A model generated the notes under the pieces. That model saw nothing but the letters and a program-made list of their open reading frames with translations. It was not told the origin of the DNA and did no database searches. The position numbers and the translations under genes are program-made. Below are positions 9,179 through 18,594 of a DNA stretch of 64,000 bases, piece after piece. Positions within the stretch are counted from its first letter, which is position 1, and each line of letters begins with the position of its first letter. This DNA comes from Mycolicibacterium flavescens (GTDB lineage Bacteria; Actinomycetota; Actinomycetes; Mycobacteriales; Mycobacteriaceae): the NCBI RefSeq assembly GCF_001722335.1, contig NZ_MIHA01000007.1:124001-188000 (forward strand), given 5' to 3'.

Positions 9179-10087
9179 ATGACCAACCTGCTCCGCCGTT
9201 CCGAACTGGCGCTGCCCGCAAGTAACGACCACATGTTCAACAAGGCCGCCGGAAGCGGTGCGGACCTGGTGTTCCTCGATTTGGAGGACGCGGTACCACC
9301 GGCCTTCAAAGTACAGTCACGCGCCAAGGCGATCACGGCGCTCAACGAGATCGACTGGGGCAGCACAGCGCGCGCAATCCGCATCAACGGCCTCGACACC
9401 CCGTGGTGTCACGACGATCTGATCGAGGTGGTCACGCATGCGGGTCGCAACCTCGACACCGTCGTGATCCCCAAGGCCCGCACGGCACGCGACGTCTGGT
9501 GGGTCGACGTGCTGCTGACCCAGCTGGAATCGAAACTCGGGCTGGACAACCGGATCCGGCTCGAGGTGCTGATCGAAGAGGTGGAAGGGCTGGCCAACGC
9601 CGAAGCCATCGCCACCGCAAGTTCGCGGCTCGACGCTCTGATCTTCGGGGTCGGTGACTTCTCGCTGTCCCAGGGCGCGCGGGTGGACACCAACTTCGAT
9701 CCGCTGGGTGAGTATGTCGGTGACTTCTGGGCGTACGCCCGCAACAAAGTCATCGTGGCCGCTCGCATCGCCGGCATCGACGCGATCGACTCGCCCTACC
9801 CGGACTTCGGCAACCTGGCGGGGTACGAGAGGGACGCGCAACGGTCGGCGCTGATGGGCTACACCGGAAAGTGGGCCATCCATCCCGACCAGGTTCCGAT
9901 CGCCAACTCGGTGTATGCGCCTACACCGGACCAGATCGCGCTGGCCGAGCGTAATGTGGCCGCCTACCGGGAGGCGGAGGCGAACGGCCGCGGTGCGGTC
10001 GGCGTCGAGGGCGTGCTGGTGGATGCCGCGCACGTCAAAATGGCCGAGGAGACGCTGGCCCGGGCGGCGTTGATCGCGTCGAAATAG
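9179..10087 (+). CDS. HpcH/HpaI-CitE family CoA lyase (malyl-CoA / beta-methylmalyl-CoA lyase-like)
   Basis: This 302-residue TIM-barrel lyase starts at ATG 16 nt after the CoA-transferase stop. It carries the CitE-family landmarks GADLVFLDLEDAVPP, the substrate-arginine strand AIRINGLDTPW, VVIPKARTARD, LEVLIEEVEGLANAEAI and FGVGDFSLSQGA. The C-terminal GKWAIHPDQVPIANSVY is typical of malyl-CoA and beta-methylmalyl-CoA lyases. Such enzymes split 3-hydroxyacyl-CoA into acetyl- or propionyl-CoA plus glyoxylate or pyruvate. If propionyl-CoA is a product, the methylcitrate genes immediately downstream would dispose of it. It is convergent with prpR, with adjacent stop codons. Confidence 0.88.
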   Translation: MTNLLRRSELALPASNDHMFNKAAGSGADLVFLDLEDAVPPAFKVQSRAKAITALNEIDWGSTARAIRINGLDTPWCHDDLIEVVTHAGRNLDTVVIPKARTARDVWWVDVLLTQLESKLGLDNRIRLEVLIEEVEGLANAEAIATASSRLDALIFGVGDFSLSQGARVDTNFDPLGEYVGDFWAYARNKVIVAARIAGIDAIDSPYPDFGNLAGYERDAQRSALMGYTGKWAIHPDQVPIANSVYAPTPDQIALAERNVAAYREAEANGRGAVGVEGVLVDAAHVKMAEETLARAALIASK

Positions 10088-11506
10088 CTACAGTGCGGGC
10101 GGGTACGGTAGGTCACTGCTCGCGTGGGGATCAACGTGCACGGGCCGTCCGATGTAGGGGAACGCGCGTTGCGGACATGCCGATCGGTCACAGATCTTGC
10201 AACCCGCGCCGATCGGCACCGCCGCGTCGGGGTCCGCGACATCGATACCTGCCGAGTAGACGAGCTTCCCGGCGTGCGCGAGGTCGCAGCCGAGGCCGAT
10301 GGCAAACCGCTTGTGCGGGCCCCGAAACCGGCTGGGGTTGGACGACGTGGTGCGTGCGATCCAGAAGTACTTGCGGCCGTCCGGCATTTCCGCCACCTGG
10401 GTGATGAACTCGCCCGGGCGGGAGAAGGCGTGGTGGACAACCCAGAGCGGACAGTTTCCGCCGACGCGTGAGAAGTGGAAAGCCGTGGCGGACTGACGCT
10501 TTGAGATGTTTCCGGCGTGGTCGGTGCGGACGAAGATGAACGGCACACCGCGCAGGTCCGGCCGCTGCAGCGTGGACAACCGATGGCAGATGGTTTCGAA
10601 GCCGACCTCGAATCGCCGGGCCAACCGGTCGATGTCATAGCGCAGTTCCTCGGCGGCGGCCAAGAACGTGCGGTAGGGCAACAGCAGGGCACCGGCGAAA
10701 TAGTTCGCCAATCCGATCCGGGCCACCTCACGCGCTTCCGCGCTGAGCTGGTCGTCGGTCGAGATGATCGCCGAGATCAGATCCGACTGCGTCAGTAGCG
10801 CCAGTTGCGTGGCGAGCTGGAACGCCCGCTGCCCCGGTAGCAACCACCGGGCGACGTAGAGGACGCCGCTGTCGGCCCGGTACGACCTTTTGACATTCGG
10901 CCCGAGGGCACCGGGATGCGTTCCGTCGTCCACGACGACGTTGATTCCGAGTTCCTCGGCCATCAACCCGGCCAGCTGTTCATCGAGTCCGCCGACACGC
11001 AGAGAACGCCGCATGAAGAGATCCTCGGCGGCCAGATCCAATTCGGCGATGTAGTTGTTCCGGTCGTAGAAGAAATCGCGGACCTCTTCGAACGGCATCG
11101 GCTGGGGTAACGGCGGAACCGCGTCGAGGTTGGCTCTGCTGTGCATGGCCTCGACCTCGGTTGTGGCGTCGAACATTCGCCGATGCAGAGACACCAGCGT
11201 CTGCCCGACTGCGGGCATTCGGGCCACCAGTTCCTCGATCTGAGCCGCGGTCGCCGACGTGTCGGCGAGGATTTCGCGCAGATCCGAGACCAATCGGGCG
11301 TCCGAGTCCGGAGCGAAGAAGTTCGCCGGCAGACCGAACCGATCGGTCAGCGCCAACAACACCGGGACGGTGACCGGGCGCTGATCGTTCTCGAGCTGGT
11401 TGACGTAGCTGGTCGACAGGTCGAGGGCACGCGCCAGTGCCACCTGCGTCAGCCCCTGCTCCTCCCGCAGGCGACGCAGTCGAGCACCGACAAAGGTCTT
11501 GGCCAC
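10088..11506 (-). CDS. prpR: PrpR/RamB-type regulator of the methylcitrate cycle
   Basis: This 472-residue protein combines an N-terminal XRE-type helix-turn-helix (residues ~7-57: LRRLREEQGLTQVALARALD, SYVNQLENDQRPVTV) with a short-chain acyl-sensing domain (ScfR/DUF2083) in the C-terminal half. Conserved HRLSTLQRPDLRGVPFIFVR and NISKRQSATAFHFS are visible. Cysteines at about 407, 436, 439 and 444 (GLGC, CKIC, CP) match the cluster-binding cysteines described for mycobacterial PrpR. It is divergent from prpDBC-pyc, as in M. tuberculosis where Rv1129c faces prpDC. The chosen GTG start gives MAKTFVGARL. An upstream extension of 14 residues is possible but atypical. Confidence 0.9.
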   Translation of the reverse strand: MAKTFVGARLRRLREEQGLTQVALARALDLSTSYVNQLENDQRPVTVPVLLALTDRFGLPANFFAPDSDARLVSDLREILADTSATAAQIEELVARMPAVGQTLVSLHRRMFDATTEVEAMHSRANLDAVPPLPQPMPFEEVRDFFYDRNNYIAELDLAAEDLFMRRSLRVGGLDEQLAGLMAEELGINVVVDDGTHPGALGPNVKRSYRADSGVLYVARWLLPGQRAFQLATQLALLTQSDLISAIISTDDQLSAEAREVARIGLANYFAGALLLPYRTFLAAAEELRYDIDRLARRFEVGFETICHRLSTLQRPDLRGVPFIFVRTDHAGNISKRQSATAFHFSRVGGNCPLWVVHHAFSRPGEFITQVAEMPDGRKYFWIARTTSSNPSRFRGPHKRFAIGLGCDLAHAGKLVYSAGIDVADPDAAVPIGAGCKICDRSACPQRAFPYIGRPVHVDPHASSDLPYPPAL

Positions 11507-11551
11507 CGGACACCACGCTAGACCAAACGCTTTACACAATCTTCGCAAAAC

Positions 11552-11564
11552 CCTGAGCCTCAGG
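11552..11564. promoter_or_regulatory. CCTGAG-C-CTCAGG palindrome in the prpR-prpD intergenic region
   Basis: A perfect 13-bp inverted repeat lies 63 nt before prpD and 46 nt from prpR. Just upstream, TTCGCAAAA (11542-11550) resembles the TTTGCAAA core described for RamB/PrpR family sites. Either could be the PrpR operator. The palindrome is the only perfect one in the 120-nt divergent region. Confidence 0.45.
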
Positions 11565-11626
11565 ACACAAAATTACGCACTTACAGGGACTTTTTCCGTC
11601 AACCGCCTATGCGTACGGTGCGGATC

Positions 11627-13132
11627 ATGCAACTTCACGACGTCCGTACCCGCCGCAGCGCCGAGGACTTCCCACGATCCGAGCACCTCGCTTGGAAGAT
11701 CGCCCAGGTCGCCGCGGACCCGGTGCCGGTCGAGGCGGACACCGCCGAGATGGTGGTGAACCGCATCATCGACAACGCCGCCGTCTCGGCCGCCTCCGTG
11801 CTCCGACGGCCGGTGACGGTCGCCCGGGTTCAGGCGCAGGCGCATCCGACGCGCAACGGCGCGACCGTGTTCGGCATCGACGGCAAGTACTCGCCGGAGT
11901 GGGCGGCATGGGCCAACGGGGTCGCCGTACGCGAGCTCGACTATCACGACACCTTCCTGGCGGCCGACTACTCCCATCCCGGCGACAACATCCCGCCACT
12001 CGTCGCGGTCGCGCAGCAACTCGGCGTCAGAGGCTCCGATCTGATCCGCGGCCTTGCCACCGCATACGAGATCCAGATCAACCTGGTGCGCGGCATCTGC
12101 CTGCACGAGCACAAGATCGACCATGTCGCCCATCTCGGTCCGTCGGTCGCCGCCGGCATCGGCACCATGCTGAGGTTGGATCCGGAGACCATCTACTCGG
12201 CGATCGGGCAGGCATTGCACCTGACCACCGCCACCCGGCAGTCGCGCAAGGGCCTGATCTCCAGCTGGAAGGCGTACGCACCGGCCCACGCCGGCAAGGT
12301 CGCCATCGAAGCGGTCGACCGGGCGATGCGCGGAGAGGGCGCACCTGCCCCGATCTGGGAGGGCGAGGACGGCGTCATCGCATGGCTGCTCTCCGGACCG
12401 GAGCACACCTACCGGGTGCCGCTGCCGGGGCCCGGTGAACCCAAGCGGGCGATCCTGGACAGCTACACCAAGGAACACTCCGCGGAGTACCAGAGCCAGG
12501 CCCTGATCGACCTCGCCCGCCGACTGCGCGACCGGATCGGCGATCTGGAACAGATCGCCACCGTGGTGCTGCACACCAGCCACCACACCCACGTGGTGAT
12601 CGGAACAGGCAGCAACGACCCGCAGAAGTTCGATCCCGACGCGTCGCGGGAGACCCTGGACCACTCGGTGATGTACATCTTCGCGGTCGCCTTGCAGGAC
12701 GGCGCCTGGCACCACGAGCATTCGTACGCCCCCGAACGCTCACACCGCCCGGACACGATCGACCTCTGGCGCAAGATCTCGACCGTCGAGGACCCGGAGT
12801 GGACGCGCCGCTATCACTCGAACGACCCCGCCGAGAAGGCGTTCGGGGCCAGGGCCGTGATCACCCTCGAGAGCGGCGAGGTCATCACCGATGAGATCGC
12901 CGTCGCCGACGCGCACCCACTCGGCGTCCGGCCCTTCGCCCGGGAGCAGTACCGGAACAAGTTCACGACATTGGCCGACGGTGTCGTGGAACCGGCTGAG
13001 CAGCAACGATTCCTGACCGCAGTCGAAGATGTCGCAAGCCTCAAACCCGGTGGGCTGGCTGCGCTCAACGTGAGGATCGACTCGACGGTGCTCGACAAGG
13101 CTCCGACCATCCCGTCAGGAATCTTCCGGTGA
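11627..13132 (+). CDS. prpD: 2-methylcitrate dehydratase (MmgE/PrpD)
   Basis: PrpD dehydrates 2-methylcitrate to 2-methyl-cis-aconitate, step two of propionyl-CoA oxidation. The 501-residue protein begins [20 protein letters not shown], the usual start of mycobacterial PrpD. It carries [13 protein letters not shown], the catalytic-region [42 protein letters not shown], and [18 protein letters not shown]. An upstream ATG at 11609 would add six residues. It is first in an operon with prpB, prpC and pyc, and its stop overlaps prpB by 4 nt. No acnD/prpF pair is present, so rehydration to 2-methylisocitrate must rely on aconitase encoded elsewhere. Confidence 0.95.
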   Translation: MQLHDVRTRRSAEDFPRSEHLAWKIAQVAADPVPVEADTAEMVVNRIIDNAAVSAASVLRRPVTVARVQAQAHPTRNGATVFGIDGKYSPEWAAWANGVAVRELDYHDTFLAADYSHPGDNIPPLVAVAQQLGVRGSDLIRGLATAYEIQINLVRGICLHEHKIDHVAHLGPSVAAGIGTMLRLDPETIYSAIGQALHLTTATRQSRKGLISSWKAYAPAHAGKVAIEAVDRAMRGEGAPAPIWEGEDGVIAWLLSGPEHTYRVPLPGPGEPKRAILDSYTKEHSAEYQSQALIDLARRLRDRIGDLEQIATVVLHTSHHTHVVIGTGSNDPQKFDPDASRETLDHSVMYIFAVALQDGAWHHEHSYAPERSHRPDTIDLWRKISTVEDPEWTRRYHSNDPAEKAFGARAVITLESGEVITDEIAVADAHPLGVRPFAREQYRNKFTTLADGVVEPAEQQRFLTAVEDVASLKPGGLAALNVRIDSTVLDKAPTIPSGIFR

Positions 13133-14046
13133 GCGGACTCCTGGGTGCCCGCACGCCGGCAGCACAGAAGCGAGAACGGTTCCGCGCCGGCCTGACATCC
13201 GGGCGGCTGCAGCGCTACCCCGGCGCATTCTCACCACTGGTCGCGAAAGTGATCGCGGAGATCGGCTTCGACGGCGTCTACGTCTCCGGGGCCGTCCTGT
13301 CCGCCGACCTGGGGTTGCCCGACATCGGTCTGACCACCCTGACCGAGGTCGCCTCCCGTGGCGCCCAGATCGCCTCGGCCACAGAGCTTCCGACACTGAT
13401 CGACGCCGACACCGGGTTCGGTGAGCCGATGAACGTGGCGCGCACCGTGACATTGCTCGAGGACGCCGGCCTGGCCGGCTGTCATTTGGAGGATCAGGTC
13501 AACCCGAAGCGTTGCGGACACCTCGACGGCAAGGCGGTCGTGTCCACCGCGGAGATGGTCAAGCGGATCCGCGCCGCGGTCACTGCCCGTCGGGACGCGA
13601 ACTTCGTGATCTGCGCCCGCACCGACGCCGCCGGTGTCGAAGGCATCGGATCGGCCATCGACCGGGCCCGCGCCTACGCCGATGCCGGCGCGGACCTGAT
13701 CTTCACCGAAGCGCTGGCCGCACCGGCGGATTTCGAGCGCTTCCGCGCCGCCGTCGACATCCCGCTGCTGGCCAACATGACCGAATTCGGCAAGTCCGAA
13801 CTCATCAACGCGGACCGGCTCGCCGCCATCGGCTACAACGTCGTGATCTACCCCGTCACCGCGCTGCGGCTGGCGATGCACGCCGTCGAACTCGGACTGC
13901 GCGAAGTCCACTCCGCCGGAACACAATCCGGTCTCTTGCAGAGCATGCAGCATCGAAGTCGACTCTACGAACTGCTGCGCTACGCCGACTTCAACCAATT
14001 CGACTCCGACATCTACAACTTCGACCTACAGGACGTGAGGACATGA
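13129..14046 (+). CDS. prpB: 2-methylisocitrate lyase
   Basis: PrpB cleaves 2-methylisocitrate into pyruvate and succinate. This 305-residue member of the isocitrate lyase/PEP mutase superfamily has [24 protein letters not shown], the metal-binding [12 protein letters not shown], and the catalytic loop KRCGH at residues 127-131 with Cys129. The loop is followed by [13 protein letters not shown]. tuberculosis lacks a dedicated prpB and uses Icl instead, so its presence here inside the operon is a real difference. The GTG start overlaps the prpD stop (GTGA) and the stop overlaps the prpC ATG (ATGA), so all three are translationally coupled. Confidence 0.95.
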   Translation: MSGLLGARTPAAQKRERFRAGLTSGRLQRYPGAFSPLVAKVIAEIGFDGVYVSGAVLSADLGLPDIGLTTLTEVASRGAQIASATELPTLIDADTGFGEPMNVARTVTLLEDAGLAGCHLEDQVNPKRCGHLDGKAVVSTAEMVKRIRAAVTARRDANFVICARTDAAGVEGIGSAIDRARAYADAGADLIFTEALAAPADFERFRAAVDIPLLANMTEFGKSELINADRLAAIGYNVVIYPVTALRLAMHAVELGLREVHSAGTQSGLLQSMQHRSRLYELLRYADFNQFDSDIYNFDLQDVRT

Positions 14047-15173
14047 CTACCACCACCGCACCGGATGCCCCTCGCATCCACAAGGGCCTGGCCGGCGTCG
14101 TCGTGGACACCACCGCGATCTCGAAGGTGGTTCCGGAGACCAACAGCCTCACCTACCGCGGCTATCCCGTCCAGGATCTGGCCACGCGCTGCTCGTTCGA
14201 GCAGGTGGCCTACCTTCTCTGGCACGGTGAACTGCCCTCCGACCACGAACTCGCCTTGTTCTGTCAGCGCGAGCGCGCGTCCAGACGCGTCGACCGCTCG
14301 ATGTACTCGCTGCTGGCGAAGCTGCCCGACAGCTGCCACCCGATGGATGTGGTGCGCACCGCGATCAGCTACCTCGGCGCGGAGGATCCGCAGGAGGACG
14401 ACAGCACCGAGCCGGCCAACTACGCCAAGTCGCTGCGCATGTTCGCGGTGCTGCCGACGATCGTCGCTGCCGACATGCGGCGCCGCCAGGGTCTGCCGCC
14501 GGTCCCGCCGCACAGCCAACTCGGCTACGCGCAGAACTTTCTCAACATGTGCTTCGGCGAAGTGCCCGAGCCCGCGATCGTCGAGGCGTTCGAACAGTCG
14601 ATGGTGCTCTACGCCGAGCACAGCTTCAACGCATCGACCTTCGCTGCCCGCGTCGTGACCTCAACGCAGTCCGACATCTACAGCGCGGTGACCGCCGCGA
14701 TCGGGGCACTCAAGGGCTCCCTGCACGGCGGGGCGAACGAGGCCGTCATGCACGACATGCTCGAGATCGGGTCTGCTGAGCATGCCGCGGAGTGGTTGCA
14801 CGGCAAGCTATCGCGCAAGGAGAAGGTGATGGGCTTCGGCCACCGCGTCTACAAGAACGGCGACTCGCGGGTGCCCACCATGAAGGACGCCCTGGTGCGG
14901 GTGGCCGCCGTCCGCGACGGGCAGCGCTGGCTCGACATCTACGAGGTACTCGAGCGCGCGATGTTCGCCACCACCGGCATCAAGCCCAACCTCGACTTTC
15001 CCACCGGGCCCGCGTATTACCTGATGGATTTCGACATCCCGATGTTCACCCCGCTGTTCGTCATGAGTCGCATCACCGGGTGGACCGCACACATCATGGA
15101 GCAAGCGGCGTCCAACGCGTTGATCCGCCCCCTGAGCGAATACTCGGGCCAACCGCAGCGCTCTCTTGACTGA
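14043..15173 (+). CDS. prpC: 2-methylcitrate synthase
   Basis: PrpC condenses propionyl-CoA with oxaloacetate. The 376-residue citrate-synthase fold begins with IHKGLAGVVVDTTAISKV and LTYRGYPVQDLA, typical of the methylcitrate synthase branch. The catalytic residues sit at His228 (SLHGGANE), His267 (GFGHRVYK) and Asp318 (NLDFPTG). Its start overlaps the prpB stop by 4 nt and its own stop overlaps the pyruvate carboxylase frame by 8 nt. Some activity with acetyl-CoA is common in this group, but the operon context makes propionyl-CoA the main substrate. Confidence 0.95.
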   Translation: MTTTTAPDAPRIHKGLAGVVVDTTAISKVVPETNSLTYRGYPVQDLATRCSFEQVAYLLWHGELPSDHELALFCQRERASRRVDRSMYSLLAKLPDSCHPMDVVRTAISYLGAEDPQEDDSTEPANYAKSLRMFAVLPTIVAADMRRRQGLPPVPPHSQLGYAQNFLNMCFGEVPEPAIVEAFEQSMVLYAEHSFNASTFAARVVTSTQSDIYSAVTAAIGALKGSLHGGANEAVMHDMLEIGSAEHAAEWLHGKLSRKEKVMGFGHRVYKNGDSRVPTMKDALVRVAAVRDGQRWLDIYEVLERAMFATTGIKPNLDFPTGPAYYLMDFDIPMFTPLFVMSRITGWTAHIMEQAASNALIRPLSEYSGQPQRSLD

Positions 15174-18100
15174 CAAGCGCATCACCAAGCTGCTCGTCGC
15201 CAACCGGGGCGAGATCGCAATCCGCGCATTCCGCGCCGCCTACGAGATGGGTGTGGCGACAGTCGCGGTGTACTCACACGAGGACCGCAATTCACCGCAT
15301 CGGCTCAAGGCCGACGAGTCATACCAGATCGGCGAACCGGGTCACCCGGTCAGGGCGTACCTCTCGGTCGACGAGATCATCCGGGTGGCCCAACTCGCCG
15401 GTGCCGACGCCGTCTACCCGGGATACGGCTTCCTGTCGGAGAATCCCCGCCTCGCGACCGCGTGTGCGCAGGCCGGGATCACCTTCGTTGGACCCGGTGC
15501 GCACGTGCTCGAGTTGACCGGCGACAAGAGCCGCGCTGTCGCGGCCGCGCGCGAGGCCGGACTGCCGGTACTTGCGTCGTCCCCGCCTTCCACGTCGGTC
15601 GACGATCTGGTCGCCGCCGCCGAAAGCATGGAGTTCCCGCTTTTCGTCAAGGCGGTGTCGGGTGGCGGCGGGCGCGGGATGCGCCGCGTGGCCGATGCGA
15701 CGCTACTACGCGAAGCAGTCGAAATTGCCTCGCGTGAAGCAGAATCGGCGTTCGGCGACCCGGCGGTGTATCTCGAGCAGGCGGTACTTCACCCCCGGCA
15801 CATCGAGGTGCAGATCCTCGCCGACCGGTCCGGCGACGTCGTGCACCTCTTCGAACGCGACTGCAGCGTGCAGCGCCGACACCAGAAGGTTGTCGAACTC
15901 GCTCCCGCGCCGAACCTGTCTGAATCACTGCGGGACCGAATCTGCGCGGACGCCGTCACCTTCGCCCGCCACATCGGCTACTTCTGCGCCGGCACCGTCG
16001 AGTTCCTCGTCGACGACCGCGGCCGGCATGTCTTCATCGAGTGCAATCCGCGAATCCAGGTGGAGCACACGGTGACCGAGGAGATCACCGATGTCGATCT
16101 GGTGGGGTCGCAGTTGCGTCTCGCCGCCGGCGAGCGGCTGTCGGACCTCGGCCTGAACCAAGGCGCCATCCGCATTCGCGGCGCCGCGCTGCAATGCCGG
16201 ATCACCACCGAGGATCCCGCCAATGGCTTCCGGCCCGACACCGGCCGGATCACCGGATACCGCTCACCGGGCGGTGCCGGTGTCCGACTGGACGGCGGCA
16301 CGCACCTCGGTGCGGAGATCAGCGCGCATTTCGACTCGATGCTGGTCAAGCTGACCTGCCGCGGCCTCGATTCGACCACCGCGGTGTCGCGGGCGCGCCG
16401 GGCTCTGGCGGAGTTCCGGATCCGCGGTGTCTCGACGAACATCCCGTTCCTGCAAGCGGTTCTGGATGACGACGACTTCCGATCAGGTCACCTCACGACG
16501 TCTTTCATCGACGAACGCCCGGAACTCCTCACCGCCAACACACCGGCGGACCGCGGTTCACGGATTCTCCACTACCTGGCGGACGTGACCGTGAACAAAC
16601 CTCACGGAGACCGGCCGTCGCCGGTTTATCCACACGACAAACTACCCGGCGTCGACCTGAGCGCACCGCCTCCTGACGGCAGTCGGCAGCGGTTACTTGC
16701 GCTGGGCCCCGAGGGCTTCGCCGCGTGGTTGCGCGACTCCAAGCCGGTCGGTGTCACCGACACCACGTTCCGCGACGCCCACCAGTCGCTGCTCGCGACG
16801 CGGGTTCGCACCAGCGGGTTGCTGGCCGTGGCCCCGTACGTCGCGAGGATGACACCCGAGCTGCTCTCGCTGGAGTGCTGGGGCGGGGCGACCTACGACG
16901 TCGCGCTGCGATTCCTCAAGGAAGATCCATGGCAGCGGCTGGCGGCGCTGCGCGCTGCGGTGCCCAACATATGTCTGCAGATGCTGCTGCGCGGACGAAA
17001 CACCGTCGGTTACACCCCCTATCCCGAGGAGGTCACGTTCGCATTCGTGGACGAGGCCACCCGCACGGGCATCGACATCTTTCGCATCTTCGACGCGCTG
17101 AACAACGTCGAGTCGATGCGCCCCGCGATCGACGCGGTGCGCGAGACCGACGTGGCAGTCGCCGAAGTCGCGATGTCCTACACCGGCGATCTGTCCGATC
17201 CCGGTGAGGACCTCTACACCCTGGACTACTACCTGAAGCTCGCAGAGCAGATCGTCGAGGCCGGCGCCCACATCCTGGCGATCAAAGACATGGCCGGACT
17301 GCTCAGGCCTCAGGCCGCCCACACATTGGTGACCGCACTGCGAACCCGATTCGACCTACCGGTGCACGTTCACACCCACGACACTCCGGGGGGCCAGCTG
17401 GCCACCTACGTCTCGGCATGGCAGGCGGGCGCGTCCGCGGTCGACGGAGCGGCCGCGCCGCTGGCCGGCACCACCAGCCAGCCCGCGTTGAGCTCGATCG
17501 TGGCGGCCGCCGCGCACACAGAGTTCGACACCGGCATGTCGTTACCGGCGGTCTGCGACCTCGAGCCGTACTGGGCGGCGTTGCGCAAGGTGTACACGCC
17601 GTTCGATGTCGCCGCGGCCGGACCACCGGCGCCGACGGGGCGGGTCTACCGCCACGAGATCCCGGGCGGGCAACTGTCCAATCTGCGCCAGCAGGCCCTT
17701 GCGCTCGGGCTCGGCGACCACTTCGAGGACATCGAGGCCAACTACGCCGACGCAGACCGCGTGCTCGGACGGCTCGTGAAGGTCACCCCGTCGAGCAAGG
17801 TCGTCGGTGATCTGGCACTCGCGCTGGCAGGCGCCGGGATGACCGCGGAGGAGTTCGTGCACGAACCTGCCCGTCTCGACATCCCCGACAGCGTGATCGG
17901 TTTTCTGCGCGGTGAACTCGGCGAGCCTGCCGGTGGCTGGCCGGAGCCGCTGCGTACCCGCGCACTCGAAGGCAGACCGCCGCCCCCCGGCGAACGACAG
18001 CTCTCGGACGTCGATCGGAAGCTGCTCTGCGCGCCTGGTGAGCTACGGCGCGCGGCACTCAACCGGCTGCTGTTCCCGGGACCGACGAAAGAGTACGAGG

Positions 18101-18570
18101 CCCACCGCGCGCAGTACGGTGACACCTCCCGGTTGTCGGCGAACCAATTCTTCTACGGGTTGCGCCACGGCGAGGAGCACCGGGTGCTGCTCGAGCGTGG
18201 TGTCGAACTGCTGATCGGGTTGGAGGCCGTCTCAGACCCCGACGAACGGGGCATGCGCACCGTGATGTGCCTCCTCAACGGCCAGCTCAGACCCGTCGTG
18301 GTACGCGACCGGTCCATCGTCGCCGACCGTCCCGCCGCCGAGAAGGCCGACCGCACCGATCCCCGCCATGTCGCCGCACCGTTCGCCGGGGTGGTAACCA
18401 TGACCGTCGCACAGGGTGACCATGTGCAGGCCGGCCAGACCATCGGCACCATCGAAGCGATGAAGATGGAGGCTTCCATCACCGCTCCCACGACGGGCGA
18501 GGTCACCCGGGTGGCGGTCGCGAAGACCTCACAAGTCGAGGGTGACGATCTGCTGATCGTCATCGAGTGA
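15166..18570 (+). CDS. pyc: Pyruvate carboxylase
   Basis: This full-length single-chain biotin carboxylase plus carboxyltransferase (1134 residues with TTG start) makes oxaloacetate from pyruvate, ATP and bicarbonate. In order it has a biotin carboxylase domain (residues ~5-450, with KAVSGGGGRGMRRV and FIECNPRIQVEHTVTEEITD), a pyruvate carboxyltransferase TIM barrel (~525-800, with DTTFRDAHQSLLATRVRT and HVHTHDTPGG), a PYC/OADA domain, and a biotinyl domain with EAMKME around Lys1100. It overlaps prpC by 8 nt. Linking it to the methylcitrate operon makes metabolic sense: the cycle consumes oxaloacetate and yields pyruvate. Confidence 0.95.
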   Translation: MTDKRITKLLVANRGEIAIRAFRAAYEMGVATVAVYSHEDRNSPHRLKADESYQIGEPGHPVRAYLSVDEIIRVAQLAGADAVYPGYGFLSENPRLATACAQAGITFVGPGAHVLELTGDKSRAVAAAREAGLPVLASSPPSTSVDDLVAAAESMEFPLFVKAVSGGGGRGMRRVADATLLREAVEIASREAESAFGDPAVYLEQAVLHPRHIEVQILADRSGDVVHLFERDCSVQRRHQKVVELAPAPNLSESLRDRICADAVTFARHIGYFCAGTVEFLVDDRGRHVFIECNPRIQVEHTVTEEITDVDLVGSQLRLAAGERLSDLGLNQGAIRIRGAALQCRITTEDPANGFRPDTGRITGYRSPGGAGVRLDGGTHLGAEISAHFDSMLVKLTCRGLDSTTAVSRARRALAEFRIRGVSTNIPFLQAVLDDDDFRSGHLTTSFIDERPELLTANTPADRGSRILHYLADVTVNKPHGDRPSPVYPHDKLPGVDLSAPPPDGSRQRLLALGPEGFAAWLRDSKPVGVTDTTFRDAHQSLLATRVRTSGLLAVAPYVARMTPELLSLECWGGATYDVALRFLKEDPWQRLAALRAAVPNICLQMLLRGRNTVGYTPYPEEVTFAFVDEATRTGIDIFRIFDALNNVESMRPAIDAVRETDVAVAEVAMSYTGDLSDPGEDLYTLDYYLKLAEQIVEAGAHILAIKDMAGLLRPQAAHTLVTALRTRFDLPVHVHTHDTPGGQLATYVSAWQAGASAVDGAAAPLAGTTSQPALSSIVAAAAHTEFDTGMSLPAVCDLEPYWAALRKVYTPFDVAAAGPPAPTGRVYRHEIPGGQLSNLRQQALALGLGDHFEDIEANYADADRVLGRLVKVTPSSKVVGDLALALAGAGMTAEEFVHEPARLDIPDSVIGFLRGELGEPAGGWPEPLRTRALEGRPPPPGERQLSDVDRKLLCAPGELRRAALNRLLFPGPTKEYEAHRAQYGDTSRLSANQFFYGLRHGEEHRVLLERGVELLIGLEAVSDPDERGMRTVMCLLNGQLRPVVVRDRSIVADRPAAEKADRTDPRHVAAPFAGVVTMTVAQGDHVQAGQTIGTIEAMKMEASITAPTTGEVTRVAVAKTSQVEGDDLLIVIE

Positions 18571-18594
18571 GTGACAAACGCAGGCCAGAACTCG

